NCBI GenBank assembly: GCA_946188155.1
Contig: CAMHUC010000036.1
Location: 1-35,079, forward strand
From: an uncultured bacterium
Lineage (GTDB): Bacteria > Bacteroidota > Bacteroidia > Bacteroidales > Bacteroidaceae
Length of the DNA stretch: 35,079 bases
Direction of reading: 5' to 3'
Shown: piece after piece, positions 6,280 through 14,360 of the stretch
How the letters are laid out: each line of letters begins with the position of its first letter
Position numbering within the stretch: the first letter of the stretch is position 1
The notes under the pieces: model-generated
Told to the model about the DNA's origin: nothing
What the model saw: only the letters and a program-made list of their open reading frames with translations
Database searches by the model: none
Position numbers and translations under genes: made by a program

Positions 6280-8571
6280 TTGTTTGCCGACGTCATCCTC
6301 CCCGTGCCGCTCGACGGCCTGTTCACCTACTCCGTGCCTCAACAGTTAGCGGAGCAGGCGAGGGTAGGGGTGCGCGTGCATGTGCCCTTCGGGCGGGGCA
6401 AGACCTACGTGGGCATCGTGGCCCGGATTCACGACCAGGCTCCCGAGGGCTATCAGGTGAAGGACATCCTGCATGTGCTCGACGCGGAACCCATCCTGCT
6501 CGACACGCAGCTGCGGCTCTGGCGGTGGATAGCCGACTACTATATGTCGCCCATCGGCGATGTCTACAAGGCTGCGCTGCCCGCCGGGCTGAAAGCCGAG
6601 GACGGCTACCGTCCAAAGACCGAGACCTGTCTGCGCCTGACGCTTCAGTTCCAGAACGAGCGCGCCCAGCACGTGGCCATCGACATGCTACAGCGTGCCC
6701 CGAAGCAGCAGAAGGCGTTCATCGATTTCCTCTATCTCAGTGGGATGGGGTCGAGGAAGGAGGAAGGAGGAAGCTTAACCCGCGACGAGCTGCTCAACGA
6801 GGGTCATACGCTGCAGACGGTGAATGCCCTGGTGAAGCGGGGACTTTTAGAGACCTACGAGCAGGAGGTGGGTCGCCTCAACTATGGCGGCGAGCCCCAT
6901 CTGGACAGCATCAAGCCACTGAGCGAGGCCCAGCAGGATGCCTACAACCAGATCCTGATGGGCTTCCTGCGCAAGCCCGTCACCCTGCTCCACGGCGTCA
7001 CCTCGAGCGGCAAGACGGAGATTTATATCCACCTCATCCGCCGGGCCCTCGAGCAGCACCAGCAGGTGCTCTATCTGCTGCCCGAGATAGCGCTGACGGT
7101 GCAGATCATGCAGCGCCTGCAGCGCGTGTTCGGCAACCGGCTGGGCATCTACCACTCGAAGTACAGCGACGCCGAGCGCGTGGAGATATGGCAGAAGCAG
7201 CTCTCCGGCCATCCCTACGACGTCATCCTCGGTGCCCGCAGCGCCGTGTTCCTGCCTTTCCAGCATCTCGGACTGGTCATCATCGACGAGGAGCACGAGA
7301 CCAGCTACAAGCAGCAGGACCCAGCCCCCCGCTACCATGCCCGCTCGGTGGCGATTATGCTGGCTTCGTTTTTTCGGGGGCGCGGGGGCGCGGGGGGACG
7401 GGGGAGCGAGGACGCCCCTCGAATCCTGCTCGGCACCGCCACCCCCTCGGCCGAGTCGTGGCATAACGCCGAGACCGGCAAGTACGCCCTGGTGACGCTT
7501 CGGCAGAGATACCAGGGCATCGAACTGCCCGAGATACAGGTGGTGGACACCAAGGACCTGCAGCACCGCAAGATGATGCGAGGCCCCTTCTCGCCGCTGC
7601 TGCTGGCCAAGACCCGCGATGCCCTGGAGCGCGGCGAGCAGGCCATCCTCTTCCAGAACCGCCGAGGCTACGCTCCGATGCTGGAGTGCAAGCAGTGCGG
7701 ATGGGTGCCCCGCTGCCAGCACTGCGACGTGTCGCTCACCTTCCACCGCAGCCTGAACCAGCTGACGTGCCACTACTGCGGCTATACCTACCAGGTGCCG
7801 CAGGAGTGCCCGGCCTGCGGCTGCAAGGAGCTGCTGACGCGCGGCTACGGCACGGAGAAGATTGAGGACCAGGTGCGCGACATCTTCCCCGAGGCCCGCA
7901 TCGCCCGCATGGACCTGGACACCACCCGCACCCGCGGGGCCTACGAGCGGCTCATCGACGACTTCTCCACCGGGCGCACCAACCTGCTCATCGGCACGCA
8001 GATGATCTCAAAGGGCCTCGACTTCGACCGCGTCTCGGTGGTGGGCATCCTCAATGCCGACACCATGCTCAACTACCCCGACTTCCGGGCCTTCGAGCAT
8101 GCCTTCATGATGATGGCGCAGGTCAGCGGAAGGGCTGGCCGCAAGGGGAAGCGCGGGCTGGTCATCCTGCAGACCAAGTCGCCCGACCATCCCGTCATCC
8201 GGCAGGTGGTAGGCAACGACTATGCCGCCTTCTTCCGCTCGCTGATGGCCGAGCGGCGGCAGTTCGGCTATCCGCCCTTCACGCGGCTCATCACCGTGCT
8301 GCTAAAGCACCGCGACGATGCGCTCGTGGCGGCGGCAGCCCTCGAGCTGGGCAGCCGTCTGCGCCAGTGGTTCGGCGCCCGCGTGCTGGGTCCCGACAAG
8401 CCCGCGGTGGCCAAGGTCAAGTCGCTGGCCATCCGCAAGCTGGTGCTAAAGCTGGAGCCGGGGCTGCCGATGGCCGACGTGCGCCGCTATCTGCTGGCGG
8501 GCCGCCGGCAGCTGCTTGCTGATAAGCGCTACAACGCCATACAGGTTTACTTCGATGTAGACCCACTCTGA
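6280..8571 (+). CDS. priA: primosomal protein N' (PriA), replication restart helicase
   Basis: This 763-aa superfamily 2 helicase restarts collapsed replication forks. The start is TTG at 6280: an in-frame TAG lies at 6271-6273, and the family's N-terminal pattern (FADVILPVPLDGLFTY) begins immediately, so no ATG is available. Visible parts are the 3'-DNA-binding domain (about 1-105), Walker A GVTSSGKTE (about 240-248), DEEH (about 335-338), an eight-cysteine zinc region between helicase motifs (about 469-517, CKQCGW through CPACGC) and motif VI GRAGR (about 625). It is longer than E. coli PriA (732 aa). At least part of the excess is two low-complexity inserts: a heptamer-encoded RKEEGG near 158-164 and a Gly/Arg-rich loop encoded by GC octamers near 366-378. 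It sits 10 bp after the OMP gene, suggesting a shared transcript. Confidence 0.95.
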   Translation: MFADVILPVPLDGLFTYSVPQQLAEQARVGVRVHVPFGRGKTYVGIVARIHDQAPEGYQVKDILHVLDAEPILLDTQLRLWRWIADYYMSPIGDVYKAALPAGLKAEDGYRPKTETCLRLTLQFQNERAQHVAIDMLQRAPKQQKAFIDFLYLSGMGSRKEEGGSLTRDELLNEGHTLQTVNALVKRGLLETYEQEVGRLNYGGEPHLDSIKPLSEAQQDAYNQILMGFLRKPVTLLHGVTSSGKTEIYIHLIRRALEQHQQVLYLLPEIALTVQIMQRLQRVFGNRLGIYHSKYSDAERVEIWQKQLSGHPYDVILGARSAVFLPFQHLGLVIIDEEHETSYKQQDPAPRYHARSVAIMLASFFRGRGGAGGRGSEDAPRILLGTATPSAESWHNAETGKYALVTLRQRYQGIELPEIQVVDTKDLQHRKMMRGPFSPLLLAKTRDALERGEQAILFQNRRGYAPMLECKQCGWVPRCQHCDVSLTFHRSLNQLTCHYCGYTYQVPQECPACGCKELLTRGYGTEKIEDQVRDIFPEARIARMDLDTTRTRGAYERLIDDFSTGRTNLLIGTQMISKGLDFDRVSVVGILNADTMLNYPDFRAFEHAFMMMAQVSGRAGRKGKRGLVILQTKSPDHPVIRQVVGNDYAAFFRSLMAERRQFGYPPFTRLITVLLKHRDDALVAAAALELGSRLRQWFGARVLGPDKPAVAKVKSLAIRKLVLKLEPGLPMADVRRYLLAGRRQLLADKRYNAIQVYFDVDPL
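6754..6774 (+). repeat. heptamer array inside priA
   Basis: AGGAAGG occurs three times in tandem (third copy ends in C). It encodes RKEEGGS between two conserved parts of PriA and looks like an in-frame insertion. Confidence 0.7.
7373..7412 (+). repeat. octamer array inside priA
   Basis: Five 8-nt units, of which two are CGCGGGGG and the flanking ones variants, give 40 bp of G-rich DNA. They encode a Gly/Arg-rich loop just before the conserved ILLGTATPS motif. Confidence 0.75.
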
Positions 8572-8582
8572 GGGTTTAAGAA

Positions 8583-8610
8583 GAATTGAAGAATTGAAGG
8601 AATGAGTGAT
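8583..8610 (+). repeat. octamer array after priA
   Basis: AAGAATTG occurs twice, followed by AAGGAATG. It is a short 8-nt array in the gap between priA and the DUF4421 gene. Confidence 0.6.
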
Positions 8611-8664
8611 ATGAAAAAATAAGTTGGTACAAATTGATACCTGAAGTTTCCCACCCTTTTTAAG

Positions 8665-8709
8665 AACAACGAATTAAAACGAATGAAACGAATTACACGA
8701 ATAAAACAG
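8665..8709 (+). repeat. nonamer array containing the DUF4421 start codon
   Basis: Nine-base words of the form AACGAATnA repeat about four times. The ATG at 8683 is part of a word, and the signal-peptide n-region MKRITRIK is encoded by the array. The same word family builds the inverted repeat at 20961-21079. Confidence 0.75.
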
Positions 8710-9870
8710 ACTTTACTAATTTCCATGATGCTGCTGTCCCTCGCCAGTCCTGCCTCTGCCGAAGGCGGCGTCGTAGGCTTGGTGCGCCGTCTTGGCACGT
8801 TCATTGACTCTATGTCCGTGCGTGGCGTCGACCGCCGCTATATCGACTCGCCGGAGAAGCCCTGGCAAATCATCCTCCGAGGCAATACCAACCAGACCGA
8901 CCTGAAGATGAAGTCGATGATGGACGTCACGGGCGTACTGCCAGGCATCAGCGGCGAAATGAACTGGGAGCCCCGCATCATGACCACGCCCGCCACCTAC
9001 GTCGGACTATGGGCCGGCTACCGGGGCTACGGGCTGGGCTACTCCGTCAACGTGAGTGGTGGCGATGGCAGCTACCTCACCTTCGGCGCCATGGGCGGCA
9101 GCTTCGGGCTCAACTTCCGCCTGCACCGCTTCGATGCCGACGAAACCTCCATCCGCTTCTATGGCAATTTCGACGACATCTCCTACGACCATACGGAGAC
9201 GGGCAAGCTCGACGACCCCATCAGCGTGCGCACGCTCTTCATCGACGGCTACTACCTGTTCAACGGCCGCCGTTGCTCCTATGCCGCCGCCTACGACCAG
9301 TCGGTCGTCCAGAAGCGCTCGGCAGGGTCGGTCATCGCCGGGGCCATGTACTACTATTCGCACTACGACTTCTCGCAGCCGCGCAATGCCGACTTCATAG
9401 GGCTGATGAACGACATCGGCAACATACGCCAGTGGCAGGCAGGCGTCGGGGCGGGCTACATCTACAACTTCGTGCCCTGCCGGGGGCTGCTCGTCAGTGC
9501 CCAGCTGATGCCCATCATCGCTTTCTTCGACCGCGTCAGGGTGACCCGCTACGAGAGCAACAACGGCGACTACGTGGACGAGTATCTGGATATTGACTCC
9601 CGCTATGAAAAGGGGCTGATCAGCGAAGAGCAACACGACCGCGAGATTGACGCGCTGGTTGACAATTACCGCGTGTGGGAGGTCGGCGAGGATACGGACA
9701 ATGGCAAGGTGAAGCTGAACTTCGACGCGCGCCTCTCCGTGACCTACCAGTGGGACCGCTTCTTCGTCAATGCCTACGGGCAGTTCTGCAACTTCCCCTA
9801 CAGCTACGACCAAGGCTCCGGCCGTCTGAACGACTGGTACATCAATGCCTGCATCGGCGTGAGGCTATAG
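8683..9870 (+). CDS. DUF4421 domain protein, predicted outer membrane beta-barrel
   Basis: This 395-aa protein has an N-terminal signal peptide (basic MKRITRIK, hydrophobic core, cleavage after ASA near residue 26). The sequence YIDSPEKPWQIILRGN at about 47-62 and the following alternating beta segments (WAGYRGYGLGYSVNVSG near 111-127, LNFRLHRF near 143-150) match DUF4421, a Bacteroidetes family of exported probable barrels. An acidic, charged insertion (about 288-330: YVDEYLDIDSRYEKGLISEE and onwards) is likely an extracellular loop. The chain ends in a typical final strand (INACIGVRL). Function is unknown. The start codon and the first residues of the signal peptide are formed by a nonamer repeat array, which is unusual. 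It is separated from priA by 111 bp and followed by a convergent FadL gene. Confidence 0.8.
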   Translation: MKRITRIKQTLLISMMLLSLASPASAEGGVVGLVRRLGTFIDSMSVRGVDRRYIDSPEKPWQIILRGNTNQTDLKMKSMMDVTGVLPGISGEMNWEPRIMTTPATYVGLWAGYRGYGLGYSVNVSGGDGSYLTFGAMGGSFGLNFRLHRFDADETSIRFYGNFDDISYDHTETGKLDDPISVRTLFIDGYYLFNGRRCSYAAAYDQSVVQKRSAGSVIAGAMYYYSHYDFSQPRNADFIGLMNDIGNIRQWQAGVGAGYIYNFVPCRGLLVSAQLMPIIAFFDRVRVTRYESNNGDYVDEYLDIDSRYEKGLISEEQHDREIDALVDNYRVWEVGEDTDNGKVKLNFDARLSVTYQWDRFFVNAYGQFCNFPYSYDQGSGRLNDWYINACIGVRL

Positions 9871-10254
9871 ACTCCAATCAGTCAGGAGCCTCGGAGAAGG
9901 ACAAAGATCTTCGAAAATCTAACTTTTGAAACAAATTATTACCAATTACCACAAATTTCATCCACAAATAATAACTAAAAGGTAACTGAACAGAATTAAT
10001 TTATGATAATTCTTGTGTCCCCATTCCCGCTGTCGCGCCTACCCGTAGCCTTTCGGTAGCAAGCGGCAAAGCCGAGCGCGTGTTCAATTCGTGATAGTTA
10101 TATGTTTTTATAAAACACGAATTGCCATTAATTGAACACGAATTTCTCGTTAATTTTTATATAAGATATTTTAGTGCATCTACTTATCTGGTAATATCCA
10201 TATTTGTGGGCAAAATTTGTGGTAATTAGTGGCAATTGTTTCCATAAACCCATG
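9871..10254. other. convergent intergenic region with nested inverted repeats
   Basis: No gene is seen in these 384 bp. The outer imperfect inverted repeat pairs 9928-9970 with 10201-10242; the core AATTACCACAAATTT (9944-9958) is exact against 10213-10227. Inside, GTGTTCAATTCGTG (10080-10093) pairs in two pieces with CACGAATTG (10116-10124) and ATTGAACAC (10131-10139). A fourth copy of the GACAAAAATCTTC-type motif lies at 9900. The structure may end both converging transcripts, but there is no clear T-tract. Confidence 0.6.
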
Positions 10255-11817
10255 CTAAAACGCCAGTTCGCAGCCTACGCCCAGCACGCGGTTGGTGCGG
10301 GTGAAGGAGTCGGCCACGCGGGGCTGCTCCGTGGTGACGCGGTCGTAGTTCTCGTAGTTGGTCTGGAAGTAGGCGGCCTTCAGCGTCACCACGCGGCCGG
10401 CCTTGTAGTTGAAGCCGAAGCCGTAGCTGAAGCTGTTGGTGACGAACGACATGTCGTTCATGTACTGGTCGGTCAGTCCGTAGCGTGTCAGCTGTCCGCC
10501 GGCCGAGATGGTAAAGCGGTCGGTGATGTCCCATTCGGCTCCTGCCAGGTATTCGTTGGTGTCGTGGTCGAGCAGGTCCTGGGCGTTGTTGTACCAGTTA
10601 GCCTTCTTGTCGAAGAAGTGGTGGTAGCCCAGGTTGATGCGCACCTGGTCGATGGGGCTCCACATGGCACCCACGGTGAGCAGGGCCGGTGCGTCCTCGT
10701 TGACTTCCTCGCCGTCGCGGAACTTGTTGACGGCGGCTATCTCGCTGGCCTCGTTGACGGTCGACTCGTTCTTCATCCTGATCTGCGTCTTGAACTCGTA
10801 CTTGGCGGCGAAGTTGAAGCGGCCCACCTTGTAGTCGGCACCGATGACGGGGGCAACGCCTACGCTGGTCTGGTTGCAGAGCAGGTTGACGCCCTGCGAG
10901 TACTTCTGCAGGGCGTTGATCGACTTGCTGGTGCCTGCCAGTGTGGCAGCGCTGCCTTCCAGCTGTGCCTTGGTGGCGGTGAGCTCGGCCGGAACGGGTG
11001 CGCCAGCGGCCTCGTACTGTGCGATGCCGGCATTGACCTGCTGCAGTCCGGCATTGACGGTGCTCAGGCCGCCGTCTACGAGTGCCGTGGCCGCCTGCAT
11101 GAAGCTGCCGAAGTCTTGGTAGCCTCCGGCGGTGTTGACCATGATGTTGCTGATCTTGGCCTTGTAGGTGGCTGTGCCGTAGAGCAGTCGCAGACCGCCG
11201 TAGACGGCGAGGTTGGGCAGGATCTTGTAGGCAGCACCGACCTGGAATCCGAAGTAGTACTGCCGTCCCTGCATGTAGCCGTTCATGTCGTAGCCTTTCA
11301 CGCCGGGAGCCGGCTGTCCGAGTGCCGTGGCTATCTGGTCGAGGCCCTGTAGCTGGTAGGCTATGCCTCCTACGACGCTTTCGAATGAGCCCAGCCCGTC
11401 GGCAAACTCACACTTGCCGCCGCCTCCAGGTACGGAGAAGTTGAACTGTATGCTCCAGTCACCTTTATTATATGCTGCCTGCAGCGAGGGGATGAAGGGA
11501 GCGTCGGCCACGCCCTCGAAGGTCTTGGTGGTCGAGCCGTTGTTCTTGCGGCCCAGTGCGAAGACGGGGTTCTCCGACGTGATGGTGCGCGTCTGGTGGG
11601 CATACTGCCAGTTGAAGCCCAGGTGGAAGCCCTCGGGGAGGAATGCCACGCCGGCGGGGTTGCTATAGACACCGTCGAGACCGATGGCGGCATCACGGGC
11701 GGGGTTGCGTAGGAAGTCGATACTCTGATTGGTGTTGGTCAGGATGCCACCGGCGGTGGCTGTGTTGGTGGCTGCGGCCAGCATCACGCCGGCGAGCACT
11801 CGATTGAACTGTTTCAT
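10255..11817 (-). CDS. OmpP1/FadL family outer membrane transporter
   Basis: This 520-aa protein has a signal peptide (MKQFNRVLAGVMLAAATNTATA). The mature start GGILTNTNQSIDFLRNPARDA is typical of FadL-type proteins, whose N-terminal hatch plugs the barrel, and the conserved NPAG motif appears in VYSNPAGVAFLPEG near 51-64. The rest shows about a dozen amphipathic strands ending in VGCELAF with a C-terminal Phe. E. coli FadL moves long-chain fatty acids; Bacteroidetes paralogues may carry other hydrophobic compounds, so the substrate is uncertain. A stretch of about 70 residues near 235-300 (alanine/glutamine-rich, ALVDGGLSTVNAGLQQVNAG) looks helical or coiled and is an unusual insertion for a barrel. 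The gene is monocistronic, with a promoter-like TACCTTTG box about 50 bp upstream. Confidence 0.88.
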   Translation of the reverse strand: MKQFNRVLAGVMLAAATNTATAGGILTNTNQSIDFLRNPARDAAIGLDGVYSNPAGVAFLPEGFHLGFNWQYAHQTRTITSENPVFALGRKNNGSTTKTFEGVADAPFIPSLQAAYNKGDWSIQFNFSVPGGGGKCEFADGLGSFESVVGGIAYQLQGLDQIATALGQPAPGVKGYDMNGYMQGRQYYFGFQVGAAYKILPNLAVYGGLRLLYGTATYKAKISNIMVNTAGGYQDFGSFMQAATALVDGGLSTVNAGLQQVNAGIAQYEAAGAPVPAELTATKAQLEGSAATLAGTSKSINALQKYSQGVNLLCNQTSVGVAPVIGADYKVGRFNFAAKYEFKTQIRMKNESTVNEASEIAAVNKFRDGEEVNEDAPALLTVGAMWSPIDQVRINLGYHHFFDKKANWYNNAQDLLDHDTNEYLAGAEWDITDRFTISAGGQLTRYGLTDQYMNDMSFVTNSFSYGFGFNYKAGRVVTLKAAYFQTNYENYDRVTTEQPRVADSFTRTNRVLGVGCELAF

Positions 11818-11863
11818 TGCTTAATTGTTATATCCTTAAACATCTTTTTACTGAAAACGGCTG

Positions 11864-11913
11864 CAAAGGTACAGTTATTGTCCGATAATTGTCCGTTTGC
11901 GCGCACAAAGTTA
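11864..11913 (-). promoter_or_regulatory. candidate promoters of the FadL-type gene
   Basis: Two reverse-strand -7-like boxes are present: TACCTTTG (11871-11864) and TAACTTTG (11913-11906). Neither has an evident TTTG at the right distance, so which one is used is unclear. Confidence 0.4.
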
Positions 11914-11968
11914 ACGAAGTTTAACGGGAGTTGCACACAGACCTGCACAGATGTGCAATTCTGTGCAA

Positions 11969-12213
11969 GACGAATGTACGAATTATAAGACGAATGTACG
12001 GATGAACGATATGACGGATGGACGCTAAGACGATATGACGAATGTACGAATTATAAGACGAATGTACGGATGTACGATATGACGGATGGACGAATGGATT
12101 GGTGATGGATAAAAAGCGTCTATTCGTACATTCGTCTAAAACCCACGTCCTTTCGTCATTTGGATAAAACGTCTATTCGTACATTCGTCTAAAACCCCAC
12201 GTTCATTCGTCAT
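11969..12213. repeat. two inverted sets of octamer arrays at the 3' end of the HD phosphodiesterase gene
   Basis: The left set is built of octamers such as GACGAATG, TACGAATT and TACGGATG with an occasional 4-nt ATAA, repeated as a higher-order 68-bp unit (starts 11969 and 12037). The right set uses the complementary words CGTCTATT, CGTACATT and CGTCATTT as a 53-bp higher-order unit (starts 12117 and 12170). The sets can pair with each other. The TGA stop of the HD gene (12210-12212, read on the reverse strand) is part of the last CGTCATTT-type word. Confidence 0.85.
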
Positions 12214-14261
12214 TTCTTCAGGTCGGGATAGCTGATGCGGGTATGGTAGATGGTTTTGAGCTTCTCGATGAGTACGGTCTTGGCGTAGGCTATGTCGCGG
12301 AAGGTGATGGGGCAGTCCCTGAAGTAGCCCTCGCCCACCTGCTGGTCGATGAGCCTGTTCACCAGCTCGCGGATGCTCTTCTCGGTATAGTCAGGCAGTG
12401 AGCGCGATGCGGCTTCCACGGTGTCGGCCATCATCAGGATGGCCTGCTCCTTGGTGAAGGGGTTGGGGCCGGGGTAGGTGAAGAGCAGTTCGTCGACGTG
12501 CTCGTCGGGGTGGGTGTTCTTCTGCTGTATGTAGAAGTATTTGGCCTTGCCCAGTCCGTGGTGGGTGGCGATGAACTCCTTGATGACGTCGGGCAGGTTG
12601 TACTTGTCGGCCAGTTTGAGCCCCTCGGTGACGTGCGAGATGATGGTCTGAGCACTGTCGATGTACGACATGCTGGCATGCGGGTTGACACCCGACTGGT
12701 TCTCGGTGAAGTAAATGGGGTTGAGAATCTTTCCGATGTCGTGGTAGAGGGCGCCGGTGCGCACCAGCTGGCTCTTGGCCCCGATCTTGTTGGCTATCTC
12801 GGCAGCCAGGTTGCCCACCTGTATGGAGTGTTGGAAGGTGCCCGGTGCCACCTCGCTCATGCGGCGCAGCAGCTCCTTGTTCATGTCGGAGAGCTCGATG
12901 AGCGTGATGTTCGACGTGAATCCGAAGGCTTTCTCGATGAGGTAGAGCAGTGGGTAGGAGCAGAAGAGCAGCAGTCCGTTGAACACCAGGTAGTTGAGGT
13001 CGCTGTAGTCGATGCGCGTGATGCTGTCGTGGCGCACCCAGTCGAGTGCCACGTTGGTGGTGGCCGATGCCAGTGCCACGAGCACTGCCGTCCAGAACAG
13101 CTGTGAGCGGCTGGAGAGCTCGCGCAGTGAGAAGATGGCCACGAATCCCGCCACCACCTCCACGGCGATGAATTCCAGCGGGTGCTGTAGCACTGTGGCG
13201 CACATCAGTATCATGATGATATGCGCCATGAATGCCGTTCGCGAGTCCATGAACACGCGTATGAAGATGGGCACCATGGCGAAGGGTATGATGTAGACGT
13301 GTAGCACGTTGTGTGCCACCATGAGCGAGGAGAGCACTGTGAAGATGATGATGAGCGCATAGAGCATGGCCGTGGAGCGCATGCGGTCAAAGTAGTCCTT
13401 TCGGAAGAGGGAGAGGTAGACGGTGAAGCATGCCACGAGGATGGCGATGTAGAGTATCTGCCCCATGATGGTGACGGAGATTTGCTGGTCGTTCTTCTCC
13501 CGGCGCTCCATCTCCTTCTCGTAGGAGAGCAGCACGTTGTAGGTCTTGGAGTCCACGATGTCGCCCCGGTCGATGATTTTCTGCCCCTGCTGCGCTATGC
13601 CGCTGGCCAGGGGGATGCTGTTGGTAAGGTCGGCCAGGCTGGCCTCGCTGCGCTCCTTGTCGTAGATGAGGTTGGGCGTGATGTAGTCGTTCAGGTTGCA
13701 CTTCTGTAGCACTTCCTGGTACATGTCCAGGTCGGGGTCCTTGAACAGCTGCTCGTAGGCCGTCACGGTGCTGAGTATGTCGCGTATCGGTATGCTGGTG
13801 GCCGTCTTTCCGCTGACGAGCCGTATCAGCCGGGTGGTGTCGCTGTTGACCATCGAGAAGTCCGAGGTGCTCATGATGCCTTGCTTGTAGAGGTTGCGCA
13901 GGCGATTGGCGATGAGGCTGATATAGTCGGGGGGCAGGCCGGGGATGCCCTGGTTGTAGTCCTTGACGAACTGGCGTATCTGCTTCTCCTCAGTGTCCTT
14001 GTAGTGGTTGAAGTAGGGCTCATAGTCCTTCATCAGACTGTCGCGCTCGGCCTTGACGGCCTCCTCGCTCTTGTAGATGGGGAAGTCGAAGGGTGCCTTC
14101 AGGTCGGCGTATACCCAGGGCTTGCCTTTCTCAATCTTGAAGTGGTTGCGCGTGTCGCGTGGCATCGACCACACGATAATGGCCACCGTGCCGATGACCA
14201 GTCCGGCGCGAATCAGGAAATCGCGCCAGGTTATTTCAGTTTTCAGGTTGAAATTTATCAT
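12210..14261 (-). CDS. pgpH: 7TM-HD family phosphohydrolase, PgpH-like
   Basis: This 683-aa membrane enzyme has the 7TMR-HDED-7TM-HD architecture. A first membrane helix (about 16-33) is followed by an extracytoplasmic helical domain (about 36-265), a block of about seven membrane helices (about 268-450) and a cytosolic HD domain. The HD ligands are visible: H in FQHSIQV (about 477), HD in LYHDIGK (about 508), H in THHGLGK and D in ADTVEAA. Listeria PgpH of this family hydrolyses cyclic di-AMP to pApA, and that is the likely reaction here. Lower-case assignments in Bacteroidetes rest on homology. The gene is divergent from gltX through a shared promoter region, and its stop codon lies in an octamer repeat. 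Confidence 0.88.
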   Translation of the reverse strand: MINFNLKTEITWRDFLIRAGLVIGTVAIIVWSMPRDTRNHFKIEKGKPWVYADLKAPFDFPIYKSEEAVKAERDSLMKDYEPYFNHYKDTEEKQIRQFVKDYNQGIPGLPPDYISLIANRLRNLYKQGIMSTSDFSMVNSDTTRLIRLVSGKTATSIPIRDILSTVTAYEQLFKDPDLDMYQEVLQKCNLNDYITPNLIYDKERSEASLADLTNSIPLASGIAQQGQKIIDRGDIVDSKTYNVLLSYEKEMERREKNDQQISVTIMGQILYIAILVACFTVYLSLFRKDYFDRMRSTAMLYALIIIFTVLSSLMVAHNVLHVYIIPFAMVPIFIRVFMDSRTAFMAHIIMILMCATVLQHPLEFIAVEVVAGFVAIFSLRELSSRSQLFWTAVLVALASATTNVALDWVRHDSITRIDYSDLNYLVFNGLLLFCSYPLLYLIEKAFGFTSNITLIELSDMNKELLRRMSEVAPGTFQHSIQVGNLAAEIANKIGAKSQLVRTGALYHDIGKILNPIYFTENQSGVNPHASMSYIDSAQTIISHVTEGLKLADKYNLPDVIKEFIATHHGLGKAKYFYIQQKNTHPDEHVDELLFTYPGPNPFTKEQAILMMADTVEAASRSLPDYTEKSIRELVNRLIDQQVGEGYFRDCPITFRDIAYAKTVLIEKLKTIYHTRISYPDLKK

Positions 14262-14279
14262 TTATATGCTATTTGGGTG

Positions 14280-14339
14280 CAAAGATACAAAATAATTCAT
14301 AATTCATAATTCATAATTCATAATTATTTAGTAATTTTG
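14280..14339. promoter_or_regulatory. divergent promoter pair with AATTCAT heptamer core (pgpH/gltX)
   Basis: The reverse -7 box TATCTTTG (14287-14280) serves pgpH and the forward box TAATTTTG (14332-14339) serves gltX. The 44 bp between them consist largely of four tandem AATTCAT heptamers. Neither direction shows a canonical TTTG at -33; the heptamer puts ATTC there instead. The same design recurs at 18737-18796. Confidence 0.65.
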
Positions 14340-14360
14340 CAGCCAAATATCTAAAAGGCT

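Noticed and set aside
6847..7773. 308-aa reverse frame inside priA
   Set aside because: It is a shadow of a clearly coding helicase gene with intact motifs.
10204..11352. 382-aa forward frame opposite the FadL gene
   Set aside because: It is a GC-bias shadow. The reverse frame has the signal peptide and family motifs.
11969..12213. CRISPR array
   Set aside because: Units are 8 nt with no unique spacers of regular 25-40 bp length, and no cas genes are present.
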